Shown here: positions 20,270-28,359 of the stretch, piece after piece
How the letters are laid out: each line of letters opens with the position of its first letter
How positions within the stretch are numbered: position 1 is the first letter of the stretch
IMG/VR virus record: IMGVR_UViG_3300027733_000034
Span: 62,001-126,000 of that record
Reading direction: 5' to 3' (one strand)
From: a virus
DNA: 64,000 bases
Program-made: the position numbers and the translations under genes
The notes under the pieces: model-generated
Seen by the model: only the letters and a program-made list of their open reading frames with translations
The model's database searches: none
Told to the model about the DNA's origin: nothing

Positions 20270-20792
20270 ATACTGTAATATTGTTTACCCCTGAATAGTG
20301 TTGTGTATTAAATCTAAACTCTAATTTATCTAACAAACCAGATTGTTTGACTCTGTAATTAATAGATATTTCGTAACTATATTCCTCTTTATTGGGTTTA
20401 ATGTATAATTTAAGCAATTCTATGCGAGGTTCAAATGTACCTATAGAACGTACTATATCATTGCCTATAATGTTGGCATTAGATTCTGTTACTGCTTCAA
20501 ATAAAAATCTGTCAAGAGATCCGAAAAAATTGGGTGATAAAACTTTCCAACCTTGCTTACAGGAAAAAATGTTGTAAATAGAATTTGAAATAGCTTTTTT
20601 ATCATGGTCTACTTCAAAATCTGCAGAAAAAACTGGATTTAAACCGTTTCCTATGTTCTGGGATATTTTTAAATCTAGGTGCAAATCTGTATAAGTATAA
20701 CTAGAGGCAGATTTGTTGTATTGGTCTGTGGGAGCAGAACCACTATTAGTAATCTTGGGTTTAACTATATTATCTAAATAAATAGCGGCCAT
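20262..20792 (-). CDS. 25: Baseplate wedge subunit gp25 (lysozyme-like fold)
   Basis: 176 aa. The conserved core of the gp25/GpW family is present: FSADFEVDHDKKAISNSIYN, then SPNFFGSLDRFLFE, and GTFEPRIELLKLYI, where EPR is the family hallmark. In T4, gp25 sits in the inner baseplate and nucleates sheath assembly. T4 gp25 is 132 aa, so this copy has about 40 extra residues, mainly at the N-terminus. A NATAAATA late motif ends 9 bases before its ATG. Confidence 0.85.
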   Translation of the reverse strand: MAAIYLDNIVKPKITNSGSAPTDQYNKSASSYTYTDLHLDLKISQNIGNGLNPVFSADFEVDHDKKAISNSIYNIFSCKQGWKVLSPNFFGSLDRFLFEAVTESNANIIGNDIVRSIGTFEPRIELLKLYIKPNKEEYSYEISINYRVKQSGLLDKLEFRFNTQHYSGVNNITVYG

Positions 20793-20796
20793 GGTG

Positions 20797-20809
20797 ATAA
20801 ATATTTATG
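20797..20809. promoter_or_regulatory. Bidirectional late promoter motif (palindromic ATAAATATTTAT)
   Basis: The 12-base palindrome ATAAATATTTAT at 20797-20808 gives CATAAATA facing the gp25 gene on the minus strand and GATAAATA facing the divergent 192-aa gene on the plus strand. Both match the T4 late -10 element TATAAATA at 7 of 8 positions. It is the only space between the two genes, so one site may serve both directions. Confidence 0.6.
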
Positions 20810-20828
20810 CCTAAAATCTCTATAATGT

Positions 20829-21407
20829 ATGAATAACAAATTTAACAAATTTCAAAATTTATTTGAAACAGCATTTTCTCACTTTTCCAATGGAGGATTT
20901 AGAGAGGGCACTCCTATTGTGTTAAAACCTAGTTTTTTGAAGTGTGATTATTATAAAAAACATTATAGTGGCCATGAGGCTTTCTCTAATTTTTTGAAAG
21001 AACTTATTAATAATGAAGTTATGTTCTTTATTAAAAGAGTTGTTAGTCGTGGATCCATGCAAAATGTGAAGGATGCTAACGATAACGAAGGAGCTGGTGA
21101 TGTATATCTTAGCTTGCACACAGACCCTCGCACAGTTCAGTGGCCTACTGAATATAATGAGTTTACTATTCCAGGAGATTTTGATTTATTAGACATTAAA
21201 GATTATGGAATTAATCTCCCTCCAGTACAAGGAGTTCCTAATAGGTATGAATTGCCTTTGAATGGAGATATCAAAGTGTTCAAAATGGAAACAAAGGTAG
21301 ATAATCGTTCTGAAGATGATTTCTTGCCAGTAAAAAATACAACTTTGGCACACACAAGTAAACCAGGTGCACCAAAGTTGGTTAAAATTACCTCTAAAAA
21401 GAAGTAA
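20829..21407 (+). CDS. Unknown protein, candidate internal head protein
   Basis: 192 aa, no recognised family. It is one of the few plus-strand genes in the left half and diverges from gp25 across a palindromic late motif. The N-terminus (FNKFQNLFETAFSHF) contains an L-x-E site in an aromatic context like T4 capsid-targeting sequences cut by gp21. The C-terminus is basic and ends in TSKKK. Late expression and head packaging are inferred; enzymatic motifs are not visible. It ends one base before the convergent gp44 gene. Confidence 0.65.
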   Translation: MNNKFNKFQNLFETAFSHFSNGGFREGTPIVLKPSFLKCDYYKKHYSGHEAFSNFLKELINNEVMFFIKRVVSRGSMQNVKDANDNEGAGDVYLSLHTDPRTVQWPTEYNEFTIPGDFDLLDIKDYGINLPPVQGVPNRYELPLNGDIKVFKMETKVDNRSEDDFLPVKNTTLAHTSKPGAPKLVKITSKKK

Positions 21408-21408
21408 T

Positions 21409-22341
21409 TTATTTTAAATCATTTTCCAGAGCAATTATACAACAAAAGAAATTAATTTCTTTGTCTAAAACTGTTGCATCTCTATACATATATTCTCCGA
21501 GATTTAACATTAAAGATTTTTTGACATTGTCTTTAAAATCTGAGCGATAAATGTATTCAAATAATTCTTTCATCAAACTTTGAAAGTCACCATTAAAAGA
21601 TTTTTCTGCTTCAATAATCTTCTTACGAATTTCTAAGCTAGAAGTCTTTGCTGTCAAATCTTTAAATATAGAAGACGCAAAATTTGATATTTGATTATCT
21701 TCTTTAATGATTAATTGACCAGAGACCGAATATTTTTGTAAATCATTAATGATTCGACGAATGTCAGGACTGTTCTTTTCTATAAGACTTAACAATGCTG
21801 ACTTTTGATCATCTGCTACAGAAACTCCTTCACCTCTAAGGATATCTATGCTTCGCTGTACAATACCTTTAAGATTAGGTTGAAGCTTAAATAAGATGCA
21901 TCTTGAACGAATGGGTTCAATAATCTTGTTGATGTAATTTGCTGTAAGGAGAAAGCGTGTGGTGTCTGTAAATTCATCCATTACATTCCGTAGAATACGC
22001 AAAGAATCTCCAGTCAATCCGTCTGCTTCGTCTAGAATCACTACTTTTTTCTTTCCGTCTAAAGATCGAGTTTGAGCAAATGAAATAACTTTGTTACGAA
22101 TGGTGTCAATACCATTTTCATCACTAGCATTAATATAAAGATACTGACACTTTAATACATGTTTGACTAGAATCTTAACTGAGGTGGTTTTACCGATACC
22201 AGCACTACCGTGAAACAAAAGATGAGGAGTATCTTCATTGATAGACAACAAATGATTTTTAATTTCTTGTTCTAAAACAAGATCTTCAAATTTTTGTGGT
22301 CTATATTTTTCACACCATAAATTTTTATAATGATTGTTCAT
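21409..22341 (-). CDS. 44: Sliding clamp loader large subunit gp44
   Basis: 310 aa AAA+ ATPase of the RFC small-subunit type. Visible motifs: WCEKYRPQKFEDL at residues 9-21 (RFC box), Walker A GSAGIGKTT at 45-53, Walker B VVILDEAD at 100-107 and the arginine-finger SRC motif RSRC at 145-148. With gp62 it loads the gp45 clamp onto primer-template junctions for gp43. In most T4-like phages it sits next to genes 45, 62 and 43; here it is isolated beside dUTPase. T4 gp44 is 319 aa, so the length is normal. Confidence 0.95.
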   Translation of the reverse strand: MNNHYKNLWCEKYRPQKFEDLVLEQEIKNHLLSINEDTPHLLFHGSAGIGKTTSVKILVKHVLKCQYLYINASDENGIDTIRNKVISFAQTRSLDGKKKVVILDEADGLTGDSLRILRNVMDEFTDTTRFLLTANYINKIIEPIRSRCILFKLQPNLKGIVQRSIDILRGEGVSVADDQKSALLSLIEKNSPDIRRIINDLQKYSVSGQLIIKEDNQISNFASSIFKDLTAKTSSLEIRKKIIEAEKSFNGDFQSLMKELFEYIYRSDFKDNVKKSLMLNLGEYMYRDATVLDKEINFFCCIIALENDLK

Positions 22342-22343
22342 AA

Positions 22344-22790
22344 TTATTTTCCTGATTGACCGAAGCCGTTAGCTCCTCGATCGGTTTCTTCTACTTCTTC
22401 TGACCACTGCGGTTCAAGAGATATCAACGGAAAGTAAGCTATTTGAGCTACTCTATCTCCCTTTAACACCTTATGATCTGTATTAGAAAAATTATATAAT
22501 TTAACTCCCAGATCTCCGCGATAACCATTGTCAATCACTCCAAGATGAGGTTGTATACCATGTTTAAAGCCCATACCAGATCGCGGAAGAATTAAATACC
22601 AAATATTTTCTGGTACTTTTGCTACTTGTATTCCAGTTGGGACAACTCCATCTCCCTTGGAAGGAATAGTAACATCCTCTACAGCAAATAGATCATAACC
22701 TGTATCATTAGAATTATTTCTACGCGGAAGAAGAGCCTCGGGATGAGTTTTCTTAAAGTGAATTTCAGATAGAAAAGGATAATTAGTCAT
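22344..22790 (-). CDS. dut: dUTPase (deoxyuridine 5'-triphosphate nucleotidohydrolase)
   Basis: 148 aa trimeric-type dUTPase that hydrolyses dUTP to dUMP, keeping uracil out of DNA and feeding dTMP synthesis. All five motifs are present: DTGYDL at 29-34, PRSG at 69-72, GVIDNGYRGDLGV at 84-96, KGDRVAQI at 110-117 and the C-terminal RGANGFGQSG at 138-147. I chose the ATG at 22790 rather than the upstream frame to 22862, because the family starts near here and a TTGAAT-N17-TATAAT promoter ends 6 bases before it. It lies two bases upstream of gp44 and is probably co-transcribed with it. Confidence 0.95.
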   Translation of the reverse strand: MTNYPFLSEIHFKKTHPEALLPRRNNSNDTGYDLFAVEDVTIPSKGDGVVPTGIQVAKVPENIWYLILPRSGMGFKHGIQPHLGVIDNGYRGDLGVKLYNFSNTDHKVLKGDRVAQIAYFPLISLEPQWSEEVEETDRGANGFGQSGK

Positions 22791-22796
22791 ATAAGT

Positions 22797-22825
22797 ATTA
22801 TAGCTCTGGATTAAAAAATATTCAA
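22797..22825 (-). promoter_or_regulatory. Sigma70-like promoter upstream of dUTPase
   Basis: On the minus strand TTGAAT (22820-22825) and TATAAT (22797-22802) are separated by exactly 17 bases. The predicted start of transcription falls at about 22790, on the dUTPase ATG itself. The -35 box runs up to the start codon of the divergent gp16 gene at 22827, so the two transcripts share this boundary. Confidence 0.5.
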
Positions 22826-22826
22826 C

Positions 22827-23294
22827 ATGGAATGCCGTAACGAAATTGATAGTATTATACAAGACCTTAGAGCAGATAGTATTACGTCTGCTTTATTAAT
22901 TCCTTCCAATCCTGTAGAAAAGGTGGATGATGAAAATGTTAATGAGTATGTATATAAAAAAACCTCAGAGGTGATTCAAGCTGGTTTAGAGGCTATTACT
23001 AGTCTTAAAAATTCTATTGCTATGGGAGCTGATTCTAAAGAAATTGCTGCTATGGCTCAGTTGATAGGAGCCACAACCAAGGCTATTGATTCGATGAATA
23101 AAATTAATCTACAACAAAAACAAGCCACTGTAGATGTAAAACTTAAAGAGATGGATATTGCTGGAAAGAAAGATATTGTTTCCAGACTTCCAGCTTCTAA
23201 TAATATTCTTATAGCCACTAGAGATGAGGTAATTTCTCAAATGATTGGTAGTAAATCTTCAAAAACCAGAGGAGATATGTTGCTAGACAGCTAA
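22827..23294 (+). CDS. 16: Small terminase subunit gp16
   Basis: 155 aa (T4 gp16: 164 aa). The central 60 residues are a helical hairpin with TSEVIQAGLEAITSLKNSI and MAQLIGATTKAIDSMNKINL, which lines up with the T4 gp16 coiled-coil core ending in a similar MGQMTTTNREILKLHKDM region. The C-terminal NNILIATRDEVISQMIG aligns with the T4 phrase around a hydrophobic strand and ELMDEIGD. Gp16 recognises DNA and regulates the gp17 packaging motor. The identification rests on recalled sequence pattern, not a search. It stands alone on the plus strand, away from gene 17. Confidence 0.7.
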   Translation: MECRNEIDSIIQDLRADSITSALLIPSNPVEKVDDENVNEYVYKKTSEVIQAGLEAITSLKNSIAMGADSKEIAAMAQLIGATTKAIDSMNKINLQQKQATVDVKLKEMDIAGKKDIVSRLPASNNILIATRDEVISQMIGSKSSKTRGDMLLDS

Positions 23295-23768
23295 AGATTT
23301 CTTATCTTCTGGTAACTTAATACCTCTTTCTTGTCCTACTTCTTTCATCTTGGCTAAATATTGGCTCATAGTAACTGGTCTTTTTCCTTTGTGTTGAAAA
23401 TTGTTACTTCTATGGATCAAATCATTGTATACATTCCAAAAAACGTCTTCTGGAACATCGTGTAAATCTATATCTTTGTCTTCTGCTGTAAATTCAAGTT
23501 TGTGATTATCTAAAAAATCTAAAAAATCTTCAAATTTTTGAACACTTTCCATTGAAGTATTTTTATAACCTAATTTAGTCATTGAAGTCCAATTGGTTAT
23601 TCGACCAAAATTTTCCTGAGAAGGATTATTAAATAAACATTTTTTAACATGTTCTATTTTTTGGTCCACATCTTTAATATCTTTAGCTTCTACTCTAGCT
23701 ATTTGCCAAAGAGTATTAAACTTATTAATTTTATTATTTGCTTCAGTATAAAAATTTAAAAAATTCAT
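23283..23768 (-). CDS. Unknown protein with capsid-targeting-like N-terminus
   Basis: 161 aa, no family recognised. It begins MNFLNFYTEANNK, close in form to the T4 internal-protein leader in which FI(A/T)EA is cut by the gp21 protease. The rest is charged and helical, with WQIARVEAK and VPEDVFWNVYNDLIH. It overlaps the convergent gp16 end by 12 bases. A candidate internal head protein by inference. Confidence 0.6.
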   Translation of the reverse strand: MNFLNFYTEANNKINKFNTLWQIARVEAKDIKDVDQKIEHVKKCLFNNPSQENFGRITNWTSMTKLGYKNTSMESVQKFEDFLDFLDNHKLEFTAEDKDIDLHDVPEDVFWNVYNDLIHRSNNFQHKGKRPVTMSQYLAKMKEVGQERGIKLPEDKKSLAV

Positions 23769-23781
23769 ATAAGATTACTTA

Positions 23782-24309
23782 TTAAACAAAGAAGTAAGGC
23801 ACATCTCTTTTAGTCCAAGAAGCTTTTACCATTTTTTTTCCAAATTTAAACTCTCTCTTGGCTTTGTTGTAATAATTCTGATAACCCAGGACTGGATTAC
23901 CTGGTACAATACATTCCGGAAATGAAACTGCAAAACATTGTGGATGCTCTGTAAGGCTAGAAGAAGACAGCTCCGGGGGATTATTTTTACTCCATTCTAT
24001 AAACTCCCAGGTAAAATGTGGTTTGCCAAATCGATATAATCTTTCTTGATATAAACCACTCAAATGGTCTAAGGTCCAAGTAAAATTATTCATATTTTGC
24101 CTCACCCATTTGGTCATTGGATGATTATAATGTCCATGTTTACGTGGTTGGCCTTTTTGAGTGCGAGGACAATCTGCTTCTGCTAATCGTTCTAGAGAAT
24201 ATGCAGCTGCTAACAACTGAGAACCTTCTATAATAATCTTGTTAATATGAAGATCTTGATAATATTGAGCTGCTTTTTGTGGATCTAGATCAAGAATGAA
24301 TAAGTTCAT
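23782..24309 (-). CDS. Conserved phage protein of unknown function (HNHP/DLDPxxAA family)
   Basis: 175 aa. The sequence opens MNLFILDLDPQKAAQYYQDL and continues with HGHYNHPMTKWVRQN and LYQERLYRFGKPH. I recall this N-terminal Asp-rich phrase plus H..HP..KW block from uncharacterised proteins of many T4-like phages. The conserved Asp and His residues could form a metal or nucleotide site, but no activity can be assigned. It overlaps the upstream P-loop kinase gene by 20 bases, so the two are translationally coupled. Confidence 0.7.
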   Translation of the reverse strand: MNLFILDLDPQKAAQYYQDLHINKIIIEGSQLLAAAYSLERLAEADCPRTQKGQPRKHGHYNHPMTKWVRQNMNNFTWTLDHLSGLYQERLYRFGKPHFTWEFIEWSKNNPPELSSSSLTEHPQCFAVSFPECIVPGNPVLGYQNYYNKAKREFKFGKKMVKASWTKRDVPYFFV

Positions 24310-24841
24310 GAAGGTATTTTAGTACAATATTCTTTCTTTCGTCACGACTTCCTTTAACTATTGTTACATTTTTATATTTTAACAATTCCTCTGACATATA
24401 ATGATCTATTTCTCTCTGATATTCTGTATCAACCTTACGGATTCCGTCATTTTCCATCTCAAATTCAATAGGAACATAGAAGATCTGTGTATATAAAGGA
24501 ACGAAGAACTCCATCATGCAACTTACAGAATGCCAACATTCTGAATCAACCTGATTTTTAAGTCTTGCTGCAATCATATAAGCCCATCCATCTACCACAC
24601 ATCGGTCCGCAAACCAATTTTCTTCTGCAAATCGACTAACATGACTGGCTTGTACTACATATTGTACAAAATTTCCGCCTTTGTCATTTAATTCTTCGCC
24701 CAATTTGAATAATTTACGAGCATTACTAGTATTAAAAATAGGTTTAAGACCGTAAACATCTAAAAGATCATCAGCTATATCTTTTAAAACAGTGGTTTTA
24801 CCGGTTCCGTGAGCTCCACAAAAAGCAAATCTTAAATTCAT
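24290..24841 (-). CDS. P-loop nucleotide/nucleoside kinase-like ATPase (AAA_28 type)
   Basis: 183 aa from the ATG at 24841 (an upstream TTG at 24859 is less likely). Walker A GAHGTGKTT is at residues 8-16. A later WFADRCVVDGWAYM segment carries the DR...D phrase typical of the NadR/AAA_28 and dNMP-kinase-like P-loop group. The substrate is unknown; nucleotide precursor metabolism is the usual guess for this family. The gene is first in a short operon with the 175-aa unknown protein and lies behind the gp23 terminator. Confidence 0.7.
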   Translation of the reverse strand: MNLRFAFCGAHGTGKTTVLKDIADDLLDVYGLKPIFNTSNARKLFKLGEELNDKGGNFVQYVVQASHVSRFAEENWFADRCVVDGWAYMIAARLKNQVDSECWHSVSCMMEFFVPLYTQIFYVPIEFEMENDGIRKVDTEYQREIDHYMSEELLKYKNVTIVKGSRDERKNIVLKYLHELIHS

Positions 24842-24878
24842 ATGTCTATAATAAGACAAAAATATGGGAAATCAAAGC

Positions 24879-24915
24879 AAAAAAAACACTCCCACCTTTT
24901 GAGTGGGAGTGTTTT
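24879..24915 (-). terminator. Strong intrinsic terminator after gp23
   Basis: A perfect 13-bp stem (24883-24895 with 24903-24915) encloses a 7-base loop and is followed, on the minus strand, by a run of eight T. It lies just downstream of the gp23 stop and closes the head operon. Complementary A and T runs on both sides mean it may also work weakly in the plus direction. Confidence 0.93.
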
Positions 24916-24932
24916 AAGAACTATCCTAAGGC

Positions 24933-26384
24933 TTACATGTAGATTCTGGCATTACCGGCTACATTGTCTGTGCTAAGACCCTTAACGATGATTACATGGT
25001 AGTACAAAGAAGCACCGAAGATGTAATCTACAACTCCGTAACGGGTCATTAACCCTACGCGAGGTGCGAAATCTGTCGGTCCAACTGTACGTTGAATCAT
25101 CACAGGGATGTACGGACAATAGACGATACCTGTATCGTAATACTCGGTACCTTTGTAACCTAATAAAGCATATTCAATACCTGTTCCTGCTGCATTACGG
25201 CTACCTAGGTTCTGAGCTTCGGTACGTGTGTCGCGGTAGATTGTAAAGCGGCCACCAACTGTACCAACTTTGGCAATGCCTGTTGGTTGTGTGTTGACGT
25301 TTCCGTTTACTGGCATCCACTGAAACTCAGGGAGCATCTCCAAAATCGCACAAACACGTGGTGTTGCAACAATGAAGTTTGCGGAACCACGGCGGTTACG
25401 AATGGCGATACGATTAGCTTCAACGATGACCTTGGCGTAGAAGTCACGATTACGTTCTCCCATCCAACGAGCATCAGCAGAAGCTGCATACCAGAAGCTA
25501 TACCCAGTACCTTTACCTGCATTAAGAGACAACTGAATCATGCGAACAATCATTTCACGGTCGATTTCGGCCTGAATTTCATACGACATAGCGTTTGTCA
25601 ATTCAGAATCGATATCCAATCCGTTCATGTTCTTCAAATCCTGTTCCAATTCAACGGACCAGCGAGCTGCGAGGCGGCGTGTACCGGCTTCAACTGCGAT
25701 CTTGCTGAATTCAACAGTTACTTGAGGAATGTTCCCAGTTAATTCAAACTGACTCAAGATAGCGGCTACACCCTGATCTTCTGCATTCCATGACCAATCG
25801 GAGGTAACTCCGGAAAGACCAGCGGAAGAAGTGCCAGTGAAACGTGTATCCAAATATTGATAACCAATTTCATTCGGTCCGGCAACGCGAGGAATTCCAT
25901 TGGAACCCACACCTGTACCAGCACCGGGAGAATTGACACCATCAATACCGTTTGTACCTAGAGCAGCATTTTCATATCTATAACGCATTGCAAATGCCAT
26001 ACCAACCGGACCATTCATAGGTTGAACTCCAACGATTTCGTTGGTGATCAACTCAGGGAAAGTACGGCGGACCATAGGAATCAATACTTTAGGCATACGG
26101 GCATCACCACTAGCGTACCAATCAGACCCAGCGGGTCCTACTTGGCCACCGTAGTTGCCTGTTGCATTACCACCGAAAACACCACCGGAGGCGGTATTTC
26201 CAGTTTCATTTAAACACCACTTCTCTTGGTTTTCCATCAAGATGGCAGTAGCCAAACGGCTATGATCATTCTCAATTGGAGCTACCTTTGCGCTAGAGAA
26301 ATCAAGCACTGGGGCCCATTTTTCTAGCAACTGAGTTGCGCGGTTACGATCGATATATCCTGGAGCGGAGCTAACATTACTCAT
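24933..26384 (-). CDS. 23: Major capsid protein gp23
   Basis: 483 aa HK97-fold capsid protein. The RMPKVLIPMVRRTFPELI and IVGVQPMNGPVGMAFAMRYR segments at about residues 100-140 are gp23 hallmarks. A gp21-type cleavage site (LNE, residues 58-60) precedes TGNTASGG, close to the T4 processing site after residue 65, so the mature protein probably starts at 61. Codon use is visibly richer in G and C than in its neighbours, as expected for the most highly expressed late gene. No Shine-Dalgarno is present; the leader reads TTAATTAAAATAT before ATG. A strong terminator follows. Confidence 0.97.
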   Translation of the reverse strand: MSNVSSAPGYIDRNRATQLLEKWAPVLDFSSAKVAPIENDHSRLATAILMENQEKWCLNETGNTASGGVFGGNATGNYGGQVGPAGSDWYASGDARMPKVLIPMVRRTFPELITNEIVGVQPMNGPVGMAFAMRYRYENAALGTNGIDGVNSPGAGTGVGSNGIPRVAGPNEIGYQYLDTRFTGTSSAGLSGVTSDWSWNAEDQGVAAILSQFELTGNIPQVTVEFSKIAVEAGTRRLAARWSVELEQDLKNMNGLDIDSELTNAMSYEIQAEIDREMIVRMIQLSLNAGKGTGYSFWYAASADARWMGERNRDFYAKVIVEANRIAIRNRRGSANFIVATPRVCAILEMLPEFQWMPVNGNVNTQPTGIAKVGTVGGRFTIYRDTRTEAQNLGSRNAAGTGIEYALLGYKGTEYYDTGIVYCPYIPVMIQRTVGPTDFAPRVGLMTRYGVVDYIFGASLYYHVIIVKGLSTDNVAGNARIYM

Positions 26385-26402
26385 ATATTTTAATTAACTT
26401 TC

Positions 26403-26410
26403 TATTTACT
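26403..26410 (-). promoter_or_regulatory. Possible late promoter of gp23 (weak match)
   Basis: On the minus strand AGTAAATA matches the late consensus TATAAATA at 6 of 8 positions, 18 bases before the gp23 ATG. It is the best candidate in the 70-base gap upstream of a gene that must be strongly expressed late. Confidence 0.35.
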
Positions 26411-26454
26411 GTGATATAATTTCGAGAAAAACGTCATGTAATTCTCCAACTAAA

Positions 26455-27348
26455 TTATTTACCGAAGGACTTCAAGCCCTCCATGTAAAGGTTTACTGCA
26501 GGGTCAGCAGGTTGAGCTGATTCTACAAGAGTTTGTACAGGTCTAACAACCTTAGCATCTTTGGTAATTGCAGACTTTGTTGCAACTGTGGCTAGATTGT
26601 TAGCTGCAGAGCGATCATTTCTTTCAAACATATCAACAACATAATTGAAGTTTTCATTGATATATTCTGGAGACTTATCACTCAAAATTTTGGTAAGAAA
26701 TTCTTTCTTTGCGGAAGACATTCCTTTAGATTTCTGTTCAATAAACAAAGAAGCTTTTGTTTGTTTAACGGTTTCATTTAACTCAATGTTTTCTTTATAA
26801 GACTCATTGAGTTTTGCTTGAAGCTCATCAATTTTAGATTTACCATTGATAACAACTTTTTTGAAATCTTCATTTAAAGAAGAAGGATCAAAGGAAATAA
26901 TTTTCTTAATTTGTTCTAATTGATTACGAGCTGAGGTATTAGCAACAGCTTCACTCAATTGTTCCTTAGGAATCAATTTATCCAAATACAAATCTAAATA
27001 ATTGCTCATTTCACTTACAATCTTATTGCTGAAAGTTTGAGCCTTTTCATTTACAGCCTTGGTGTAGTAATTAACTACTTTTTTGAGTTTTTCTGTGTGA
27101 TTGATGTTGATCGCTTCAACCACTTCTTGGAGCTTAGAGGAATGATCTTTATCAATAGCCTCTATTAATGTTTTTAATTTAGCGGCGTGGTCAGTGTCCT
27201 GTTCATTTAAGGCTTTTTCCACTTCAAGTCCAATGCGAGTAGAAACTTTCTCATTAACGGCAGCTTCAAATGCTTCTGCAATGGCTGTTGCTGCTTCCTC
27301 GTTAAGAGTATTTCCTTCAATGTTTTCTAGAATAGCTGATATATTCAT
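26455..27348 (-). CDS. 22: Prohead core scaffolding protein gp22
   Basis: 297 aa (T4 gp22: 269 aa). Almost entirely charged helix: repeated KLKTLIEAIDKDH and KLQEVVEAININH units at residues about 55-95, a long coiled coil, and a conserved C-terminal half with SSAKKEFLTKILSDKSPEYI and NYVVDMFERND, which match gp22 proteins of T4-like phages. It forms the prohead core and is degraded by gp21. Several (I/L)xE sites are visible, including AILE at residues 5-8. The gene lies between the small core-like protein and gp23, as in T4. Confidence 0.92.
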   Translation of the reverse strand: MNISAILENIEGNTLNEEAATAIAEAFEAAVNEKVSTRIGLEVEKALNEQDTDHAAKLKTLIEAIDKDHSSKLQEVVEAININHTEKLKKVVNYYTKAVNEKAQTFSNKIVSEMSNYLDLYLDKLIPKEQLSEAVANTSARNQLEQIKKIISFDPSSLNEDFKKVVINGKSKIDELQAKLNESYKENIELNETVKQTKASLFIEQKSKGMSSAKKEFLTKILSDKSPEYINENFNYVVDMFERNDRSAANNLATVATKSAITKDAKVVRPVQTLVESAQPADPAVNLYMEGLKSFGK

Positions 27349-27363
27349 ATTACAGGTATAAAT

Positions 27364-27603
27364 TTACTTATTCTTTTGGTATGCCCCTTTAGTAGCTTTT
27401 TTGCCCTTCATTTTAGCAAAAAATTCAGAAGCTTTATCTTTTTTGGATTTTTTTTCTGTTTTACCAGACATTTTATCGGCTTCTTTTTTAATTTTACCTT
27501 TGAGCTTGGCCTCTACAATAGTAGCTAGTGTAGAATTTGCAAAAGCAAATTGCTTTTCACAAAGCTGAGCTATGAATTTAGAAATAAGTTGTTTTTCTGT
27601 CAT
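27364..27603 (-). CDS. Small Lys-rich prohead core-like protein (gp67 analogue?)
   Basis: 79 aa from the ATG at 27603; an upstream extension to 27654 would run into gp21. The C-terminal half is very Lys-rich (KKSKKDKASEFF, KMKGKKATKG). A TIVEA site in the middle fits gp21 cleavage. T4 has small core proteins gp67 (80 aa) and gp68 near gp21. Size and location suggest an analogue, although T4 places them before rather than after gene 21. Confidence 0.6.
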   Translation of the reverse strand: MTEKQLISKFIAQLCEKQFAFANSTLATIVEAKLKGKIKKEADKMSGKTEKKSKKDKASEFFAKMKGKKATKGAYQKNK

Positions 27604-27616
27604 AATTTGAATATAT

Positions 27617-28306
27617 TTATCTTGAATGGTTTTTAATTGCATTAATAAAAGCAATTACATGTTCTTTGAGAAATTGATTTTTATTTTTAGTAGGCAAAGA
27701 ACTAATGCTCTTTTCAAATTGTTCATAATAAGGAGAAAATTCTCCGTTGTTACCAATAGTCCATTGCTTAGATTCTAAAATGCCATTCACGAAGGCAGTG
27801 GGAACCGATGGGTCCGCGACCACATCTACAGCAACTAGTCTAAAGTCGGCTACTCTATTCATTCCATTTTTCTCACTTACGAGTCTGCCTAAAGATCTAC
27901 TAGAAACTCCTAATTTTACTCCTTGCAGAATTAAACCCTTCACCAAATTTCCTAATGGCATCCCTTCACCGTGAAGAATTTTGCTCTTGCCTTCAAAAAT
28001 ATTACCATTTTGTTTGAGGTCTGTTACTATATGACAAACTCTTTCTAAATTAATTTCTGGGGATTGAGGATGGTTAAGTTCTCCAGTGGATCTGTTGTTA
28101 TCAATCATTTCAACTCTGTAACGATCCACTTCTTTTACCATTTCTTCTAATGGATAAATTCTTTTATTTTTATTAGCTTCATTTGCCATCAAAAATGGTC
28201 CCTTAATAAACATATTAGAGGGAGAATTCTTGTTTTGTTCTTCCAACAAATAATTTACTTCATAAGTTGGTTCTTCTACTAGCAAACGGTAAACGTTATT
28301 ACTCAT
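27617..28306 (-). CDS. 21: Prohead core protease gp21
   Basis: 229 aa from the ATG at 28306. The catalytic His lies in STGELNHPQ (His79) and the nucleophile Ser in LGVSSRSLG (about residues 132-140), both diagnostic of the U9/S78-type T4 prohead protease. An additional VVADPSVPTAF block also fits. It cleaves gp23, gp22 and internal proteins after (I/L)xE and then itself. A perfect TATAAATA late element lies 17 bases upstream of the ATG. Confidence 0.95.
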   Translation of the reverse strand: MSNNVYRLLVEEPTYEVNYLLEEQNKNSPSNMFIKGPFLMANEANKNKRIYPLEEMVKEVDRYRVEMIDNNRSTGELNHPQSPEINLERVCHIVTDLKQNGNIFEGKSKILHGEGMPLGNLVKGLILQGVKLGVSSRSLGRLVSEKNGMNRVADFRLVAVDVVADPSVPTAFVNGILESKQWTIGNNGEFSPYYEQFEKSISSLPTKNKNQFLKEHVIAFINAIKNHSR

Positions 28307-28323
28307 ATAAAAATTATAATTAA

Positions 28324-28331
28324 TATTTATA
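28324..28331 (-). promoter_or_regulatory. Late promoter TATAAATA upstream of gp21
   Basis: The plus strand reads TATTTATA, giving the exact T4 late -10 element on the minus strand. It ends 17 bases before the gp21 ATG, leaving a predicted leader of about 11 bases. It is the only perfect match noted in front of a gene in the window. Confidence 0.75.
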
Positions 28332-28359
28332 CCAAGTGACGGCTTATTCAAAAACTAGT

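Noticed and set aside
22791-22862. Longer dUTPase N-terminus
   Set aside because: It would overlap the start of gp16 and its own promoter, and adds residues the family does not have.
25064-25742. Plus-strand and alternative minus-strand frames inside gp23
   Set aside because: Shadow frames produced by the low AT content of the capsid gene; they lack start signals and family patterns.
27604-27654. N-terminal extension of the 79-aa core-like protein
   Set aside because: It would overlap gp21; the ATG at 27603 gives a size like T4 gp67.
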